64,000 nucleotides of DNA from assembly GCF_004684775.1 (NCBI RefSeq), contig NZ_SRIC01000008.1:16373-80372 (forward strand). Direction: 5' to 3'. Each line of letters starts with the position of its first letter. The stretch's first letter is position 1. Position numbers and translations under genes: made by a program. The notes under the pieces were generated by a model. The model was not told the origin of the DNA. It was given only the letters and a program-made list of their open reading frames with translations, and did not search any database. Below, piece by piece: positions 1 through 7,869 of this stretch. The stretch comes from Streptomyces sp. MZ04. GTDB taxonomy: Bacteria; Actinomycetota; Actinomycetes; Streptomycetales; Streptomycetaceae.

Positions 1-1047
1 CGCAAACGTGCGGTCAGAGAAGGCGGGTTGGACTTCCGGGCCGAGCTGTGGCCGCTGATCGCCACCGAGGTCGAGACCGTCTACTACAGCGCGCTGCTCG
101 AGGCCCATGGCCGCGGTGTCGTGGCCCGACGGCTGCGCGCACAGTACCCCGCCCGGGCCGACGACCCACGGGAACGTGAGCTGCTGTGCGCCGAGTTCGG
201 CATCGCACCGGGGGAGCGCTGGAACTGGGCCCGCATCGCCCATCCCCATCTGGAGCGCTCGTTCACCGGACCGGGCGACCACCGTGCCTGGCTGCTCGGG
301 CATCTGCGGGCCGATCTGGCCGAGGCGCGGTCGGGCAATGTCCGCGGGCCGGTGAAGGCGGCCGTCGACGTGCTGCGCGATCTGCGCAACGAGATCCGGC
401 TCCTTGTGGATCACGGCGGACTCACCGGTGATTCCCACCGGGATCATCTGGACGGCTGGTACACGCCGTTGAACGCCTTCCTCTCCATCGGTCCGCCGGC
501 CAGCCGGGTGGAGGAGATGATCGCGCTCATCGAGGCCGGAGTCCTCGATGTGCTCGGTCCCGGTCTTTCGGCCTTCGCCGACCACGGGTGCCGGGCGTTC
601 ACCGCCCGCTCCGCACGCGTGCCGGGATCAGCCGTGCGGGCAACCGCGCTGATCGAGGCCCGGCTCCCGGGAACGGACCTGCGGCGCACGGCCGACCCCC
701 TGCTGCAGCAGCTGCTCGCGCGCGGTGAGTGCACCCCGTACCGCATCCCTGTGGGTGCCCAACGGCCCTATGAGACAGGGGGACTTGCCGTCACCGGGCG
801 GCCCTACCAACTCCTTGACGCGGCCGGTCGGCCGCATCCTCGGCGCTTCGCGTTCGGCGTCCCCACCGAGGGCGTGCACTGGGTCACCGCGGCCGGAGTG
901 CGCCCCGGGGTGAACTCCGTCAGCCTGAGCGACGCCGATGCCATCGCGCGGGCTGCGCTCGCGCTGGCCCCCGCGCACCTTGAAGCCCCCGCGGCCGTGC
1001 CGAGCGGCGGCAGTCCGACGACGGAGAGCGGAGACGAACATGGTTGA
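1..1047 (+). CDS. CreE/KinI-type FAD-dependent aspartate N-monooxygenase, C-terminal part
   Basis: The frame is open to the left edge, so only the last ~348 residues are present. The N-terminal FAD/NAD-binding part lies outside the window; a TTG at 28 is not a credible start. I recognise the fragment mainly from its partner: it overlaps the next gene, a CreD-type lyase, by 8 nt, the arrangement of the nitrous-acid (aspartate-nitrosuccinate) pathway. In that pathway a CreE-family flavoenzyme oxidises L-aspartate to nitrosuccinate. The acidic and aromatic N-terminal stretch and the conserved-looking GVHWVTAAGVRPGVNS region near the end fit the C-terminal half of such NAD_binding_9-type flavoproteins. 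Without the Rossmann motifs the family call rests largely on context. Confidence 0.7.
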   Translation, partial: RKRAVREGGLDFRAELWPLIATEVETVYYSALLEAHGRGVVARRLRAQYPARADDPRERELLCAEFGIAPGERWNWARIAHPHLERSFTGPGDHRAWLLGHLRADLAEARSGNVRGPVKAAVDVLRDLRNEIRLLVDHGGLTGDSHRDHLDGWYTPLNAFLSIGPPASRVEEMIALIEAGVLDVLGPGLSAFADHGCRAFTARSARVPGSAVRATALIEARLPGTDLRRTADPLLQQLLARGECTPYRIPVGAQRPYETGGLAVTGRPYQLLDAAGRPHPRRFAFGVPTEGVHWVTAAGVRPGVNSVSLSDADAIARAALALAPAHLEAPAAVPSGGSPTTESGDEHG

Positions 1048-2479
1048 CGACGACGGCCGAACGGCCGCCCCCGACACCGGCCTGCTGTCGCCCGTGCGAG
1101 CCGGCACCCGGATCGAGGCGCTGCTCGACGACCGGGCCTGGCTGCAGGGACTGCTCGACGCCGAGGCGGCGCTGGCCAGGGCGCAGGCCGGCCTGCGGCA
1201 GATACCGCAGTGGGCCGCGGCCGCGATCGGCGCCGCCGCCCACTGCGAACGCTTCGACATCCCGGCCCTGGCGGTGCGTTCGCGCGAGGCCGCCAATCCC
1301 GTGGTGGCCCTAGTCCAGGACCTCGCCGCCGAGGTCGCGAAGTCCGATGTGGCCGCGGCCGAGTACGTCCATCGGGGCTCTACCAGCCAGGACATTCTCG
1401 ACACCGGCGTGATGCTCGTGTCGGCCCGCGCGCTGCACGTGATCGAGGACGATCTCCGGCGCGTCACGACGGCCCTGGCCGGCCTCGCGGAGCGGCACCG
1501 TGACACCCCCATGGCCGCCCGCACCCTGACCCAGCACGCGGTGCCCACCACCTTCGGGCTGAAGGCAGCGGGCTGGCTGCTGCTGGTGCACGGTGCCGCC
1601 GACCGGGTACGGCAGCTGCGTCTGGGAGGCCTTCCCGTGCAACTCGGCGGGGCGGCAGGGACGTTGGCGGGATACGCCGAGTACGCCGGGCTCGACCAGC
1701 CGGATGCCACGGGGTCCGCCGGCGGGCTCGCGGGCCGACTCGGTGCGGCTTTCGCCAGGGAGACCGGTCTGGCCGATGCGGTGTTGCCCTGGCATACGCG
1801 GCGTACGCCGCTCGCGGACCTGGGCGCGGTGCTCGCGCTGGTGAGCGGGGCACTGGGGAAGATCGCCGTCGATGTGCAGTCCATGACCAGAACCGAGGTC
1901 GCGGAGGTGGCCGAGCCGGCCGCGGTCGGCCGGGGGGCCTCCTCGGCCATGCCGCACAAGCGCAACCCGGTCCTCGCCACCCTGATCCGCGCCGCCGCGA
2001 TGCAAGTGCCGCTGCTCGCGACGAACCTCGCCCAGTGCATGCTCGCCGAGGACGAGCGGTCGGCCGGTGCCTGGCACGCCGAATGGCAGCCGCTCCGGGA
2101 ATGCCTGAGGCTGACCGGCGGCGCCGCGGCCACGGCCGCCGAACTGCTCGACGGAATCGAGATCTTCCCGGAGCGCATGCGGGCGAACCTGGAACGCACC
2201 GGCAGCCTGGTGGTGTCCGAGCGCCTTGCGGCCGTGCTGGCGCCGGTCATCGGCAGGACGGAGGCGAAAGCCCTGCTGTCGGCGGCCTCCGCGGAAGCGG
2301 CCGACACCGGAAAGCCGCTGGGTACGGTGCTTGCCGACCGACCCCAGACGGCCGACCGCTGGTCGGAGAAGGAACTGACCGCACTGCTCGACCCGGTGAA
2401 CTACCTGGGCGCGGCACCGGAACTCGTCGACCGGGCCGTACGGGTGTACCGTACGGCGGCCCTTGCTGAATCGCCATGA
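1040..2479 (+). CDS. CreD-type nitrosuccinate lyase (fumarase/aspartase superfamily)
   Basis: A 479-residue lyase of the fumarase/aspartase/adenylosuccinate-lyase superfamily, closest in look to 3-carboxymuconate cycloisomerase (PcaB) and CreD. It has the GSTSQD segment (~112-118) and the superfamily signature SSAMPHKRNP (~300-309), which carries the catalytic loop. CreD-type enzymes split nitrosuccinate into fumarate and nitrous acid, the nitrogen source for N-N bonds in cremeomycin, kinamycin and fosfazinomycin. The ATG at 1040 overlaps the upstream monooxygenase by 8 nt, implying translational coupling. Context (a second, PurB-like lyase plus hydrazine-carrier genes downstream) favours nitrosuccinate lyase over a catabolic cycloisomerase; no aromatic-degradation genes are nearby. 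Confidence 0.85.
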   Translation: MVDDDGRTAAPDTGLLSPVRAGTRIEALLDDRAWLQGLLDAEAALARAQAGLRQIPQWAAAAIGAAAHCERFDIPALAVRSREAANPVVALVQDLAAEVAKSDVAAAEYVHRGSTSQDILDTGVMLVSARALHVIEDDLRRVTTALAGLAERHRDTPMAARTLTQHAVPTTFGLKAAGWLLLVHGAADRVRQLRLGGLPVQLGGAAGTLAGYAEYAGLDQPDATGSAGGLAGRLGAAFARETGLADAVLPWHTRRTPLADLGAVLALVSGALGKIAVDVQSMTRTEVAEVAEPAAVGRGASSAMPHKRNPVLATLIRAAAMQVPLLATNLAQCMLAEDERSAGAWHAEWQPLRECLRLTGGAAATAAELLDGIEIFPERMRANLERTGSLVVSERLAAVLAPVIGRTEAKALLSAASAEAADTGKPLGTVLADRPQTADRWSEKELTALLDPVNYLGAAPELVDRAVRVYRTAALAESP

Positions 2480-2495
2480 AATAGATGTGAATCGG

Positions 2496-2528
2496 CGGCG
2501 GAATATCTTGCTCCAACGGCGGAATATC
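2496..2528. repeat. Direct repeat upstream of the pathway regulator
   Basis: Two exact copies of CGGCGGAATATC lie at 2496-2507 and 2517-2528, 21 bp apart, about two helical turns. They sit between the lyase stop and the promoter of the StrR-like gene, a plausible tandem operator. No function is known. Confidence 0.6.
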
Positions 2529-2565
2529 CGGCTCCCATTCGGTAATTGATTCAACGGTTGATCTC

Positions 2566-2595
2566 TTGACCCCCTACCAACCTCGCTAGTAGGGT
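2566..2595 (+). promoter_or_regulatory. Candidate housekeeping-type promoter of the StrR-like gene
   Basis: TTGACC (2566-2571) and TAGGGT (2590-2595) are separated by 18 bp, close to the -35/-10 pattern read by HrdB-type sigma factors. The leader to the ATG at 2665 would be about 65 nt. An inverted repeat TCAAC-G-GTTGA lies just upstream. Confidence 0.45.
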
Positions 2596-2664
2596 TCGGG
2601 AAGCACGCTCGAGGGCTCTCTAGTTAAATCCGGAAAACCATCGTGGTGTAGGGGGAAGCTACAA

Positions 2665-3747
2665 ATGCCCGATCTCCGGGTCAAGTCAAATTCCCGTGTG
2701 TCGACGGAAGTCGAACTCGCCAGTAAGGATCTCGTCGGCCCGGTACAGGAGTCGCTGGATGTCTACGGCAACGGATCACTGGACCGATGTCCTGTGGTCT
2801 GGGTACGTATTGATTCCCTCGTTCTCGAGGGGTCTCCGCGTCAGGCAGGTGAAGACGAGAACCACACGCGCCTGCTTGCCGAGTCCGGCAATGCGCTTCC
2901 GTCGATAATCGTGCATCGGCCCACGATGCGGGTGATCGATGGAATGCATCGGGTTCAGGCGGCGTTACTGAACGGGAAGGAAGAGATATCTGCGCGTCTA
3001 TTGGAGTGTGACGAGCGCGTCGCGTTCGTGCTCGCGGTACAGGCAAACATCACGCACGGTCTGCCGCTTTCGCACTCCGATCGAAAACTGGCCGCCGAGC
3101 GGATCATCGCATCCAATCCGCAGTGGTCGGACCGGGCGGTGGCGGCCGCAAGTGGTCTGTCCGACAAGACAGTTGCCCGAATCCGCGCCCAAGCGGCCGC
3201 CGATTCACCGGAGTCGGGAACGCGTCTCGGCCGCGACGGTCGTCGGCGGCCCGTCGACAGCGCGGACAGGCGCCGATTGGCCGCGGCGATGATCCGGGAA
3301 CAGCCGGGCGCGGGAAATCGTGAAATCGCCCGGGTGGCCGGTCTTTCCCCGGCAACCGTCCGTGATGTGCGTCATCGCACGATGCTCGGTGAAGACCCGG
3401 TGCCCGCACGCTACCGGCAGGACGACCAGGCGTCGCAGGAGCCGTCCGGGCCGCAGCGGAGACTGGTGCCCAGCCGTCCGGGATCCAGGACTCCCGTTGT
3501 CCATATGGCCGCGATTCTGGGCCGGCTGCGCAGCGATCCCGCTCTGCGGATGAACGACACCGGGCGGCACATACTGCGCTGGCTGCATCACCACACGATC
3601 AATCCTGGCGAGATGCAGTACTTGGGGCACCATCTGCCTGATCACTGGACCAACTGCGTCGCGGATCTCGCGCGAGGCTACGCGACGGCGTGGGGCGACC
3701 TGGCCGAGCAACTCGACAAACGCTCTTCCCGCACGCCTCTGCGCTGA
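2665..3747 (+). CDS. StrR-like ParB-domain pathway-specific transcriptional activator
   Basis: A 360-residue DNA-binding protein. Residues ~45-125 form a ParB-N-like domain with the StrR-family hallmark PTMRVIDGMHR, followed by NITHGLPLSHSDR. Two helix-turn-helix segments follow (~154-174, AASGLSDKTVARIR; ~218-238, EIARVAGLSPATVRDVR). StrR proteins activate antibiotic operons by binding an inverted repeat of the type GTTCGACTG-N11-CAGTCGAAC. Five near-matches occur in this window. Codon 101 (2965-2967) is an in-frame TTA, so translation should depend on the developmental bldA tRNA. ATG at 2665 follows GGGGGAAGC. This is most likely the cluster's master switch. Confidence 0.85.
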   Translation: MPDLRVKSNSRVSTEVELASKDLVGPVQESLDVYGNGSLDRCPVVWVRIDSLVLEGSPRQAGEDENHTRLLAESGNALPSIIVHRPTMRVIDGMHRVQAALLNGKEEISARLLECDERVAFVLAVQANITHGLPLSHSDRKLAAERIIASNPQWSDRAVAAASGLSDKTVARIRAQAAADSPESGTRLGRDGRRRPVDSADRRRLAAAMIREQPGAGNREIARVAGLSPATVRDVRHRTMLGEDPVPARYRQDDQASQEPSGPQRRLVPSRPGSRTPVVHMAAILGRLRSDPALRMNDTGRHILRWLHHHTINPGEMQYLGHHLPDHWTNCVADLARGYATAWGDLAEQLDKRSSRTPLR

Positions 3748-3879
3748 CGGGCTCCTCCTCGCTGACGGGCTCCTCTGCACCGACGGGCGCGGGACTTCAT
3801 TCTCTGCTCCAGCGCCGTGTCCGTTGTCGCCTCTGGGCGACGGGCACGGCACTGTCGTGTGTCCGGGCTCGGGTTCGGC

Positions 3880-4617
3880 TCACCGTCCGCGCGGATCGAA
3901 GCCGAAGGGCAGTTCGAGGCGGTGACTGCGCATCAGCTCCTCGTCGCCGAGCAGCTCGCCGGTGGGGCCGTCGGCCACGATCAGGCCCTGGCTGAGGATC
4001 ACCGAGCGGGGGCAGAGCTCCAGGGCGTACGGGAGATCGTGAGTGATCATGAGAACGGTGACATCGAGGGAGCGCAGGATGTCGGCCAGTTCACGCCGGG
4101 AGGCGGGGTCGAGGTTGGAGGAGGGCTCGTCGAGCACCAGGATCTCGGGTTCCATGGCAAGCACGGTGGCCACCGCGACCCTGCGGCGCTGCCCGAAGGA
4201 GAGATGGTGCGGCGGCCGGTCCACGAACTCGGCCATGCCCACCTGAGCGAGCGCCTTGTCGACCCGCGCCTCCAGCTCGGGGCCGCGCAACCCGCTGGTC
4301 GCGGGCCCGAAGGCCACGTCCTCGCGGACGGTGGGCATGAAGAGCTGGTCGTCGGGGTCCTGGAAGACGATTCCGACACGGCGGCGGATCTCGGCGAGAT
4401 GCTTTTTCCCGACCGCGAGGCCGCCCACGTGGACCGTGCCGGTGCCGCCGCCGAGGATGCCGTTGAGGTGGAGGACCAACGTGGTCTTGCCGGCGCCGTT
4501 CGGACCGAGCAGGGCGACCCGTTCCCCCTGCTCCACGGCGAGATCGACGCCGAACAGGGCCTGGTGGCCGTCGGGATAGGCGTACGCGAGGCCGGAGACG
4601 TCGAGGGTGCGCGTCAT
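3880..4617 (-). CDS. cbiO: ECF-type cobalt/nickel transporter ATP-binding subunit (CbiO/NikO)
   Basis: A 245-residue ABC ATPase: Walker [10 protein letters not shown] (~38-46), signature LSFGQRRR (~137), Walker [11 protein letters not shown] (~157-166) and the switch histidine in MITHD. FGQRR and [12 protein letters not shown] are typical of energy-coupling-factor transporters rather than classical importers. The ATG at 4617 overlaps the stop of the upstream cbiQ (ATGA), so I prefer it to longer in-frame starts. It is the last gene of a three-gene operon and powers Ni2+/Co2+ uptake with CbiQ and CbiM. With larA, larB, larC and larE in the window, nickel is the likelier cargo (inference). Confidence 0.9.
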   Translation of the reverse strand: MTRTLDVSGLAYAYPDGHQALFGVDLAVEQGERVALLGPNGAGKTTLVLHLNGILGGGTGTVHVGGLAVGKKHLAEIRRRVGIVFQDPDDQLFMPTVREDVAFGPATSGLRGPELEARVDKALAQVGMAEFVDRPPHHLSFGQRRRVAVATVLAMEPEILVLDEPSSNLDPASRRELADILRSLDVTVLMITHDLPYALELCPRSVILSQGLIVADGPTGELLGDEELMRSHRLELPFGFDPRGR

Positions 4618-5378
4618 ACGAAGGACCATCCCAGCAGACAGACGGCGAGCGCCGTCAGGGGCAGTGCGGCCGCGTGCGACCACTGGGCGCGGGTCCCGGT
4701 CACCTCGTCGATGACCGGCATGGACCCGGTGTAGCCGCGGCTGAGCATCGCCAGATGTACGCGCTCACCGCGTTCGTAGGAGCGGATGAACAGGGCGCCG
4801 GCGGACTTCGCGAGCACTCCCCAACTGCGCGGGCCGCGCGCCTCGAAGCCGCGGGACTCGCGAGCGATGCGCATCCGCCGCAGCTCTGCGGTGATCACCT
4901 CCCCGTAACGGAGCATGAAGGAGGCGATCTGTACCAGGAGGGGTGGCATCCGCAGCCGCTGCAGGCCGAGCAGCACTTCACGCAGTTCGGTGGTGGCGGC
5001 AAGCAGTACGGAGGCGGCGACGCCGAGGGTGCCCTTGGCCAGGATGTTCCAGGCCCCCCACAGACCGGACTCGCTGAGGGACAGGCCGAGGACGTCGGTG
5101 CGTGGTCCCTCTGCCACGAAGGGCAGCAGCAGGGCGAACGCCACGAAGGGCACTTCCACGGCAAGCCGCTTGAGCACAAAGAGCACGGGGGTCCGGGCCG
5201 CTCGTGCGACCGCGCCGATCAGCAGTGCGTACCCGCCGAACGCCCAGACCGCCTCGCGGGGGGTGGCCACCACGACCAGGACGAAGCCGAAGACAGCGGC
5301 GAGTTTGCAATGCGGTGGCAGCCGGTGCACGGCGGAATGCCCGTGCCGGTAGAGCTGGTGTGTGTGGCCTGCTCCCAT
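4614..5378 (-). CDS. cbiQ: ECF transporter T component (CbiQ/NikQ)
   Basis: A 254-residue membrane protein with about five hydrophobic helices and the conserved cytoplasmic coupling region containing ARESRGF (~175-185) and the second Ala-Arg-Gly-type helix LAMLSRGYTG (~217-226). In CbiQ these link the ATPase to the substrate-capturing CbiM. The N-terminus contains HTHQLYRHGHS, a His-rich stretch. It starts 4 nt after the cbiM stop and overlaps cbiO by 4 nt, so the operon order is cbiM-cbiQ-cbiO. Confidence 0.9.
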   Translation of the reverse strand: MGAGHTHQLYRHGHSAVHRLPPHCKLAAVFGFVLVVVATPREAVWAFGGYALLIGAVARAARTPVLFVLKRLAVEVPFVAFALLLPFVAEGPRTDVLGLSLSESGLWGAWNILAKGTLGVAASVLLAATTELREVLLGLQRLRMPPLLVQIASFMLRYGEVITAELRRMRIARESRGFEARGPRSWGVLAKSAGALFIRSYERGERVHLAMLSRGYTGSMPVIDEVTGTRAQWSHAAALPLTALAVCLLGWSFV

Positions 5379-5381
5379 GGC

Positions 5382-6578
5382 TCAGGGCACCTCCTGGTCG
5401 ACAGCGGTCACAGCGGTCACAGCGGTCACAGCGGTCACAGCGGTCACAGCGGTCACAGCGGTGACAGCGGCGCGCTCAGGCTCGGAGGGCTGAGCGGCGG
5501 ACCTGCGGCGGCGCACCACGATGAAGACGCCGGTGCCGACGGCGAGGGTCGTACCCACCCCGATGACGCCGGCCAGGCTCCGCGAGATCCCGTCGTCGTC
5601 GCTGTCCTTGCTGCCGTATCCGGCGAGCGGCGAATCCTTGGTCCCGGAGTCCTTCTGCTTCTCGTCGAAGCCCTGGTCGCCGGCGACCTTCTGCAGCCCG
5701 TCGGGAGCGTCGGAGGCGTAGTAGCTGACGACTCCGGCGAGCGCGAGGGAGGCCGCAACCCCCAGTGCCCACAGCCAGCGCTTGGCACGGCCGGGGCGGG
5801 CAGGCGCCGCCTCGGGTACGGGGGCGCGTACAGCGGGTACGGGCGGCGCCGGGCGGCCGGGGAGGGTCACCGCCGCGTTGCGCAGCTCAAGTCGGCGCCG
5901 CAGGCCCTGCGCGCCGTGCACCAGGTCCGGTCGGACCGCGGCCACGGAGCCCACGGTCAGCATCGTGATCGCGGCCTCGCCGAGGCCGATCAGCAGGTGG
6001 ACGCCGACCATGGCGGTGGCCACCTTGGCCACGGACACATCCGCCGTGCCGCCCAGCGCGTACAGACAGGTGAAGGCTGCCGCCGCGGCCGGCACCGAGA
6101 CGAATGCCGCGATGAAGGACGAGGCGCCGAGCGTGGTGCGCCGCCCGCGAGGCAGCAGCCGCAGCAGCACACGGAAGACGACCTGCGAGACGACGACGGT
6201 GACCACACCCATCAACGTGATGTTGATGCCGAGGGCGGTGAGGCCGCCGTCGGCGAAGAGCAGTCCCTGCACAAGCAGCACCACGGAGATGACGAGCACG
6301 GCCGTGTACGGGCCGACCAGGATGGTGGCGAGGGCCCCGCCGAGCAGATGGCCGCTGGTGCCGGCGCCGACCGGGAAGTTGAGCATCTGTACGGCGAAGA
6401 TGAAGGCGGCGACCAGGCCGGCGAGCGGGGCGGTGCGCTCGGCCCCGGCTCCGGATGCGTCGGCCTCCCCGGCGATCTCCCGCCGAGCGCCGCGCAGGCT
6501 GACCGCCACGGCTGCCGCCGCCACGACCCCGGCTCCCACCGAGACCGGCGCGTCAATGAATCCATCGGGTACATGCAT
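5382..6578 (-). CDS. cbiM: Substrate-binding CbiM/NikM subunit fused to a PDGLE (CbiN/NikN-like) domain
   Basis: The protein begins MHVPDGF, the diagnostic CbiM/NikM N-terminus whose amino group and His2 help capture the metal. Residues 1-~215 form the CbiM multi-helix domain (VGAGTSGHLLGG, GINITLMG). After a Pro/Ala linker, residues ~270-365 carry two helices flanking APDGLQKVAGDQGFDE, a PDGLE/CbiN-like module, so S and N components are fused. The C-terminal tail is a low-complexity Val-Thr-Ala repeat encoded by a 9-bp tandem repeat. It is the first gene of the Ni/Co importer operon. A Nur-like palindrome lies 66-84 nt upstream of its ATG. Confidence 0.9.
   Translation of the reverse strand: MHVPDGFIDAPVSVGAGVVAAAAVAVSLRGARREIAGEADASGAGAERTAPLAGLVAAFIFAVQMLNFPVGAGTSGHLLGGALATILVGPYTAVLVISVVLLVQGLLFADGGLTALGINITLMGVVTVVVSQVVFRVLLRLLPRGRRTTLGASSFIAAFVSVPAAAAAFTCLYALGGTADVSVAKVATAMVGVHLLIGLGEAAITMLTVGSVAAVRPDLVHGAQGLRRRLELRNAAVTLPGRPAPPVPAVRAPVPEAAPARPGRAKRWLWALGVAASLALAGVVSYYASDAPDGLQKVAGDQGFDEKQKDSGTKDSPLAGYGSKDSDDDGISRSLAGVIGVGTTLAVGTGVFIVVRRRRSAAQPSEPERAAVTAVTAVTAVTAVTAVTAVTAVDQEVP
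5404..5464. repeat. 9-bp tandem repeat in the 3' end of cbiM
   Basis: About seven copies of CAGCGGTCA in tandem encode the Ala-Val-Thr repeat tail of the CbiM-type protein. The reading frame is kept because the unit is 9 bp. It looks like slippage expansion and is unlikely to be functional in metal binding. Confidence 0.85.
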
Positions 6579-6643
6579 AGGGCGTATACCTCCCTGCCGG
6601 CTGACCGCTGCGGGCCGACCGCGCTGCCCGAAGGTAACCAGTT

Positions 6644-6662
6644 ATTGCGAACAAGCCGCAAT
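6644..6662. promoter_or_regulatory. Nur-like palindrome upstream of the Ni/Co importer
   Basis: ATTGCG-N7-CGCAAT is a perfect 19-bp palindrome. Its inner form TTGC-N9-GCAA matches the shape of the Streptomyces Nur (nickel-responsive Fur family) box, TTGCAA-N5-TTGCAA. It lies 66-84 nt before the cbiM start, so nickel repression of uptake is plausible. It is one site judged by eye; Nur and Zur boxes can look alike. Confidence 0.5.
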
Positions 6663-6769
6663 GGCATGGAAGTTGCCACAAGGCGCGGAGCGCGCGCCGT
6701 GCCCGGGGCGGGCAACCGCGCATTCTCCGCGGTCGGACACCGTGCCCGCCGGGGAGTTGCCGCCGGCGG

Positions 6770-6955
6770 TCAATTGCGGTCGCGGTCCTCGAGTTCGGCC
6801 CGCCACAGCACCTCATCGGGGGTCAGCCGCACCTGCCGCGTCGGCGGCTCGGGCGGCATCCCCAGCGTGGAGAAGCCGAAGGAGGTCGCAGCCTCCCGGA
6901 CCGCCCGCGCCATCCGGCAGGCCGCGTCACCGACGATGTGCAGAACCCGCCTCAC
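6770..6955 (-). CDS. Small hypothetical protein at the end of the larA operon
   Basis: A 61-residue ORF with GTG start, beginning about 8 nt after the acyltransferase stop. It contains TPDEVLWRAELEDRDRN at the C-terminus and no transmembrane segment. Codon bias matches the neighbours and the spacing suggests it is the last gene of the operon running from 13043. I recognise no family. It could be a small accessory protein of the upstream enzymes or a non-functional ORF. Confidence 0.45.
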   Translation of the reverse strand: MRRVLHIVGDAACRMARAVREAATSFGFSTLGMPPEPPTRQVRLTPDEVLWRAELEDRDRN

Positions 6956-6963
6956 ACCCCAGA

Positions 6964-7869
6964 TCACTTCCCCGGGTCCCGCAGCGGCCTGCCGGCCTCC
7001 CAGACGCGCCGCCACGAAGCGGCCTGAGGCGGTCCCTTCGGACCGGCGAGCGACGCCGGTTCGTCCTGGCGCAGCGCGCCGTACCAGCCGAGCTCCTCCT
7101 CGTTCCACAATCGCGCGATGGCCGACGCAAGACGGGAGTTGAAGGCGCGCGCGCTCTCGCCCGGCTCCGGCCGCAGCGGCCGCCCGAAGCGGACCGATAC
7201 CCGGGGTCGCCCCGGTACCGGCCAGCCGCGGCCGCGGGGCATGGCGGCGAACGAGCCGCGGATCGCGACAGGGACTGCCGGGATGTCGAACGCGCAGCAC
7301 AGATAGGCGCTGCCGGCCTGGACCCGGTTCATCCAGCCGTCCGCCGATCTGGTGCCCTCGGGGAAGAGCAGCAAGTTCCAGCCGTCCTTGACCAGTTCGG
7401 GCGCGAGACTCTTCAAGCGCGTGGATCCCCTGCGCTCCACCGGGAACCCATTGATCACCAGGGCGGTCACGAAGCCGCGCCAGCGGGAGTCGAAGAAGTA
7501 GTCGGCGGCGGCCCCCACCGCGGTGCGGCGCGCGTATCGCGGCGGCAGCGCGCCGAGTACGAGCGGTGTGTCCAGATGGCTCGCGTGGTTGGCGACGAAG
7601 ACCACGGGGCCGCGCAGCGCGTCGAGGTGCTCAAGACCTTCCACATCCGGGTCGCACACCGCCCAGGCCGTGGGCTTCAACAGCCCGCGCTGCAGGCCGT
7701 GGCGCACCGCGCCGGCCAGTGGCGTGCGCGCCCAGGCGGTGGCGAACTGTCGGCGCCTCGGCGGATTGCGGAAGGGCTCGGCCGAACGCGGTACGCGGGC
7801 CCGGCCGCGCCAGTCCCGGCCCTGGGCGAGCAGCCGGACCACACCGGTCAGCTTCTCCCCGCGGCTCAT
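6964..7869 (-). CDS. PlsC-like 1-acyl-glycerol-3-phosphate acyltransferase family protein
   Basis: A 301-residue acyltransferase with the HX4D catalytic motif in NHASHLD (~95) and the phosphate-binding FPEGTRS motif (~170). These enzymes transfer an acyl chain from CoA or ACP to an alcohol at the membrane. Unlike housekeeping PlsC, it overlaps larA by 4 nt and shares an operon with a dehydrogenase and a fatty-acyl-reductase/HAD fusion. This suggests acylation of a dedicated alcohol or lipid rather than bulk phosphatidate synthesis (inference). Confidence 0.85.
   Translation of the reverse strand: MSRGEKLTGVVRLLAQGRDWRGRARVPRSAEPFRNPPRRRQFATAWARTPLAGAVRHGLQRGLLKPTAWAVCDPDVEGLEHLDALRGPVVFVANHASHLDTPLVLGALPPRYARRTAVGAAADYFFDSRWRGFVTALVINGFPVERRGSTRLKSLAPELVKDGWNLLLFPEGTRSADGWMNRVQAGSAYLCCAFDIPAVPVAIRGSFAAMPRGRGWPVPGRPRVSVRFGRPLRPEPGESARAFNSRLASAIARLWNEEELGWYGALRQDEPASLAGPKGPPQAASWRRVWEAGRPLRDPGK

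Noticed and set aside
628..2307. Long minus-strand reading frame opposite the CreE/CreD genes
   Set aside because: High-GC codon bias creates long antisense frames; its translation is Arg/Ser/Ala-rich with no motif, whereas the plus strand has clear lyase signatures.
5404..5464. 9-bp tandem repeats as replication iterons or a regulator-binding array
   Set aside because: They are inside the cbiM reading frame, keep the frame and encode a simple Ala-Val-Thr tail; no origin features nearby.
6579..6770. Cobalamin riboswitch before cbiM
   Set aside because: I could not find a B12-box-like core or the expected long structured leader; a palindrome of Nur type is present instead. Only a covariance search would settle it.
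4674..7142. Plus-strand frame of 822 codons across the importer operon
   Set aside because: Antisense to cbiO/cbiQ/cbiM with clear functional motifs; its sequence is His/Gly/Arg low complexity.
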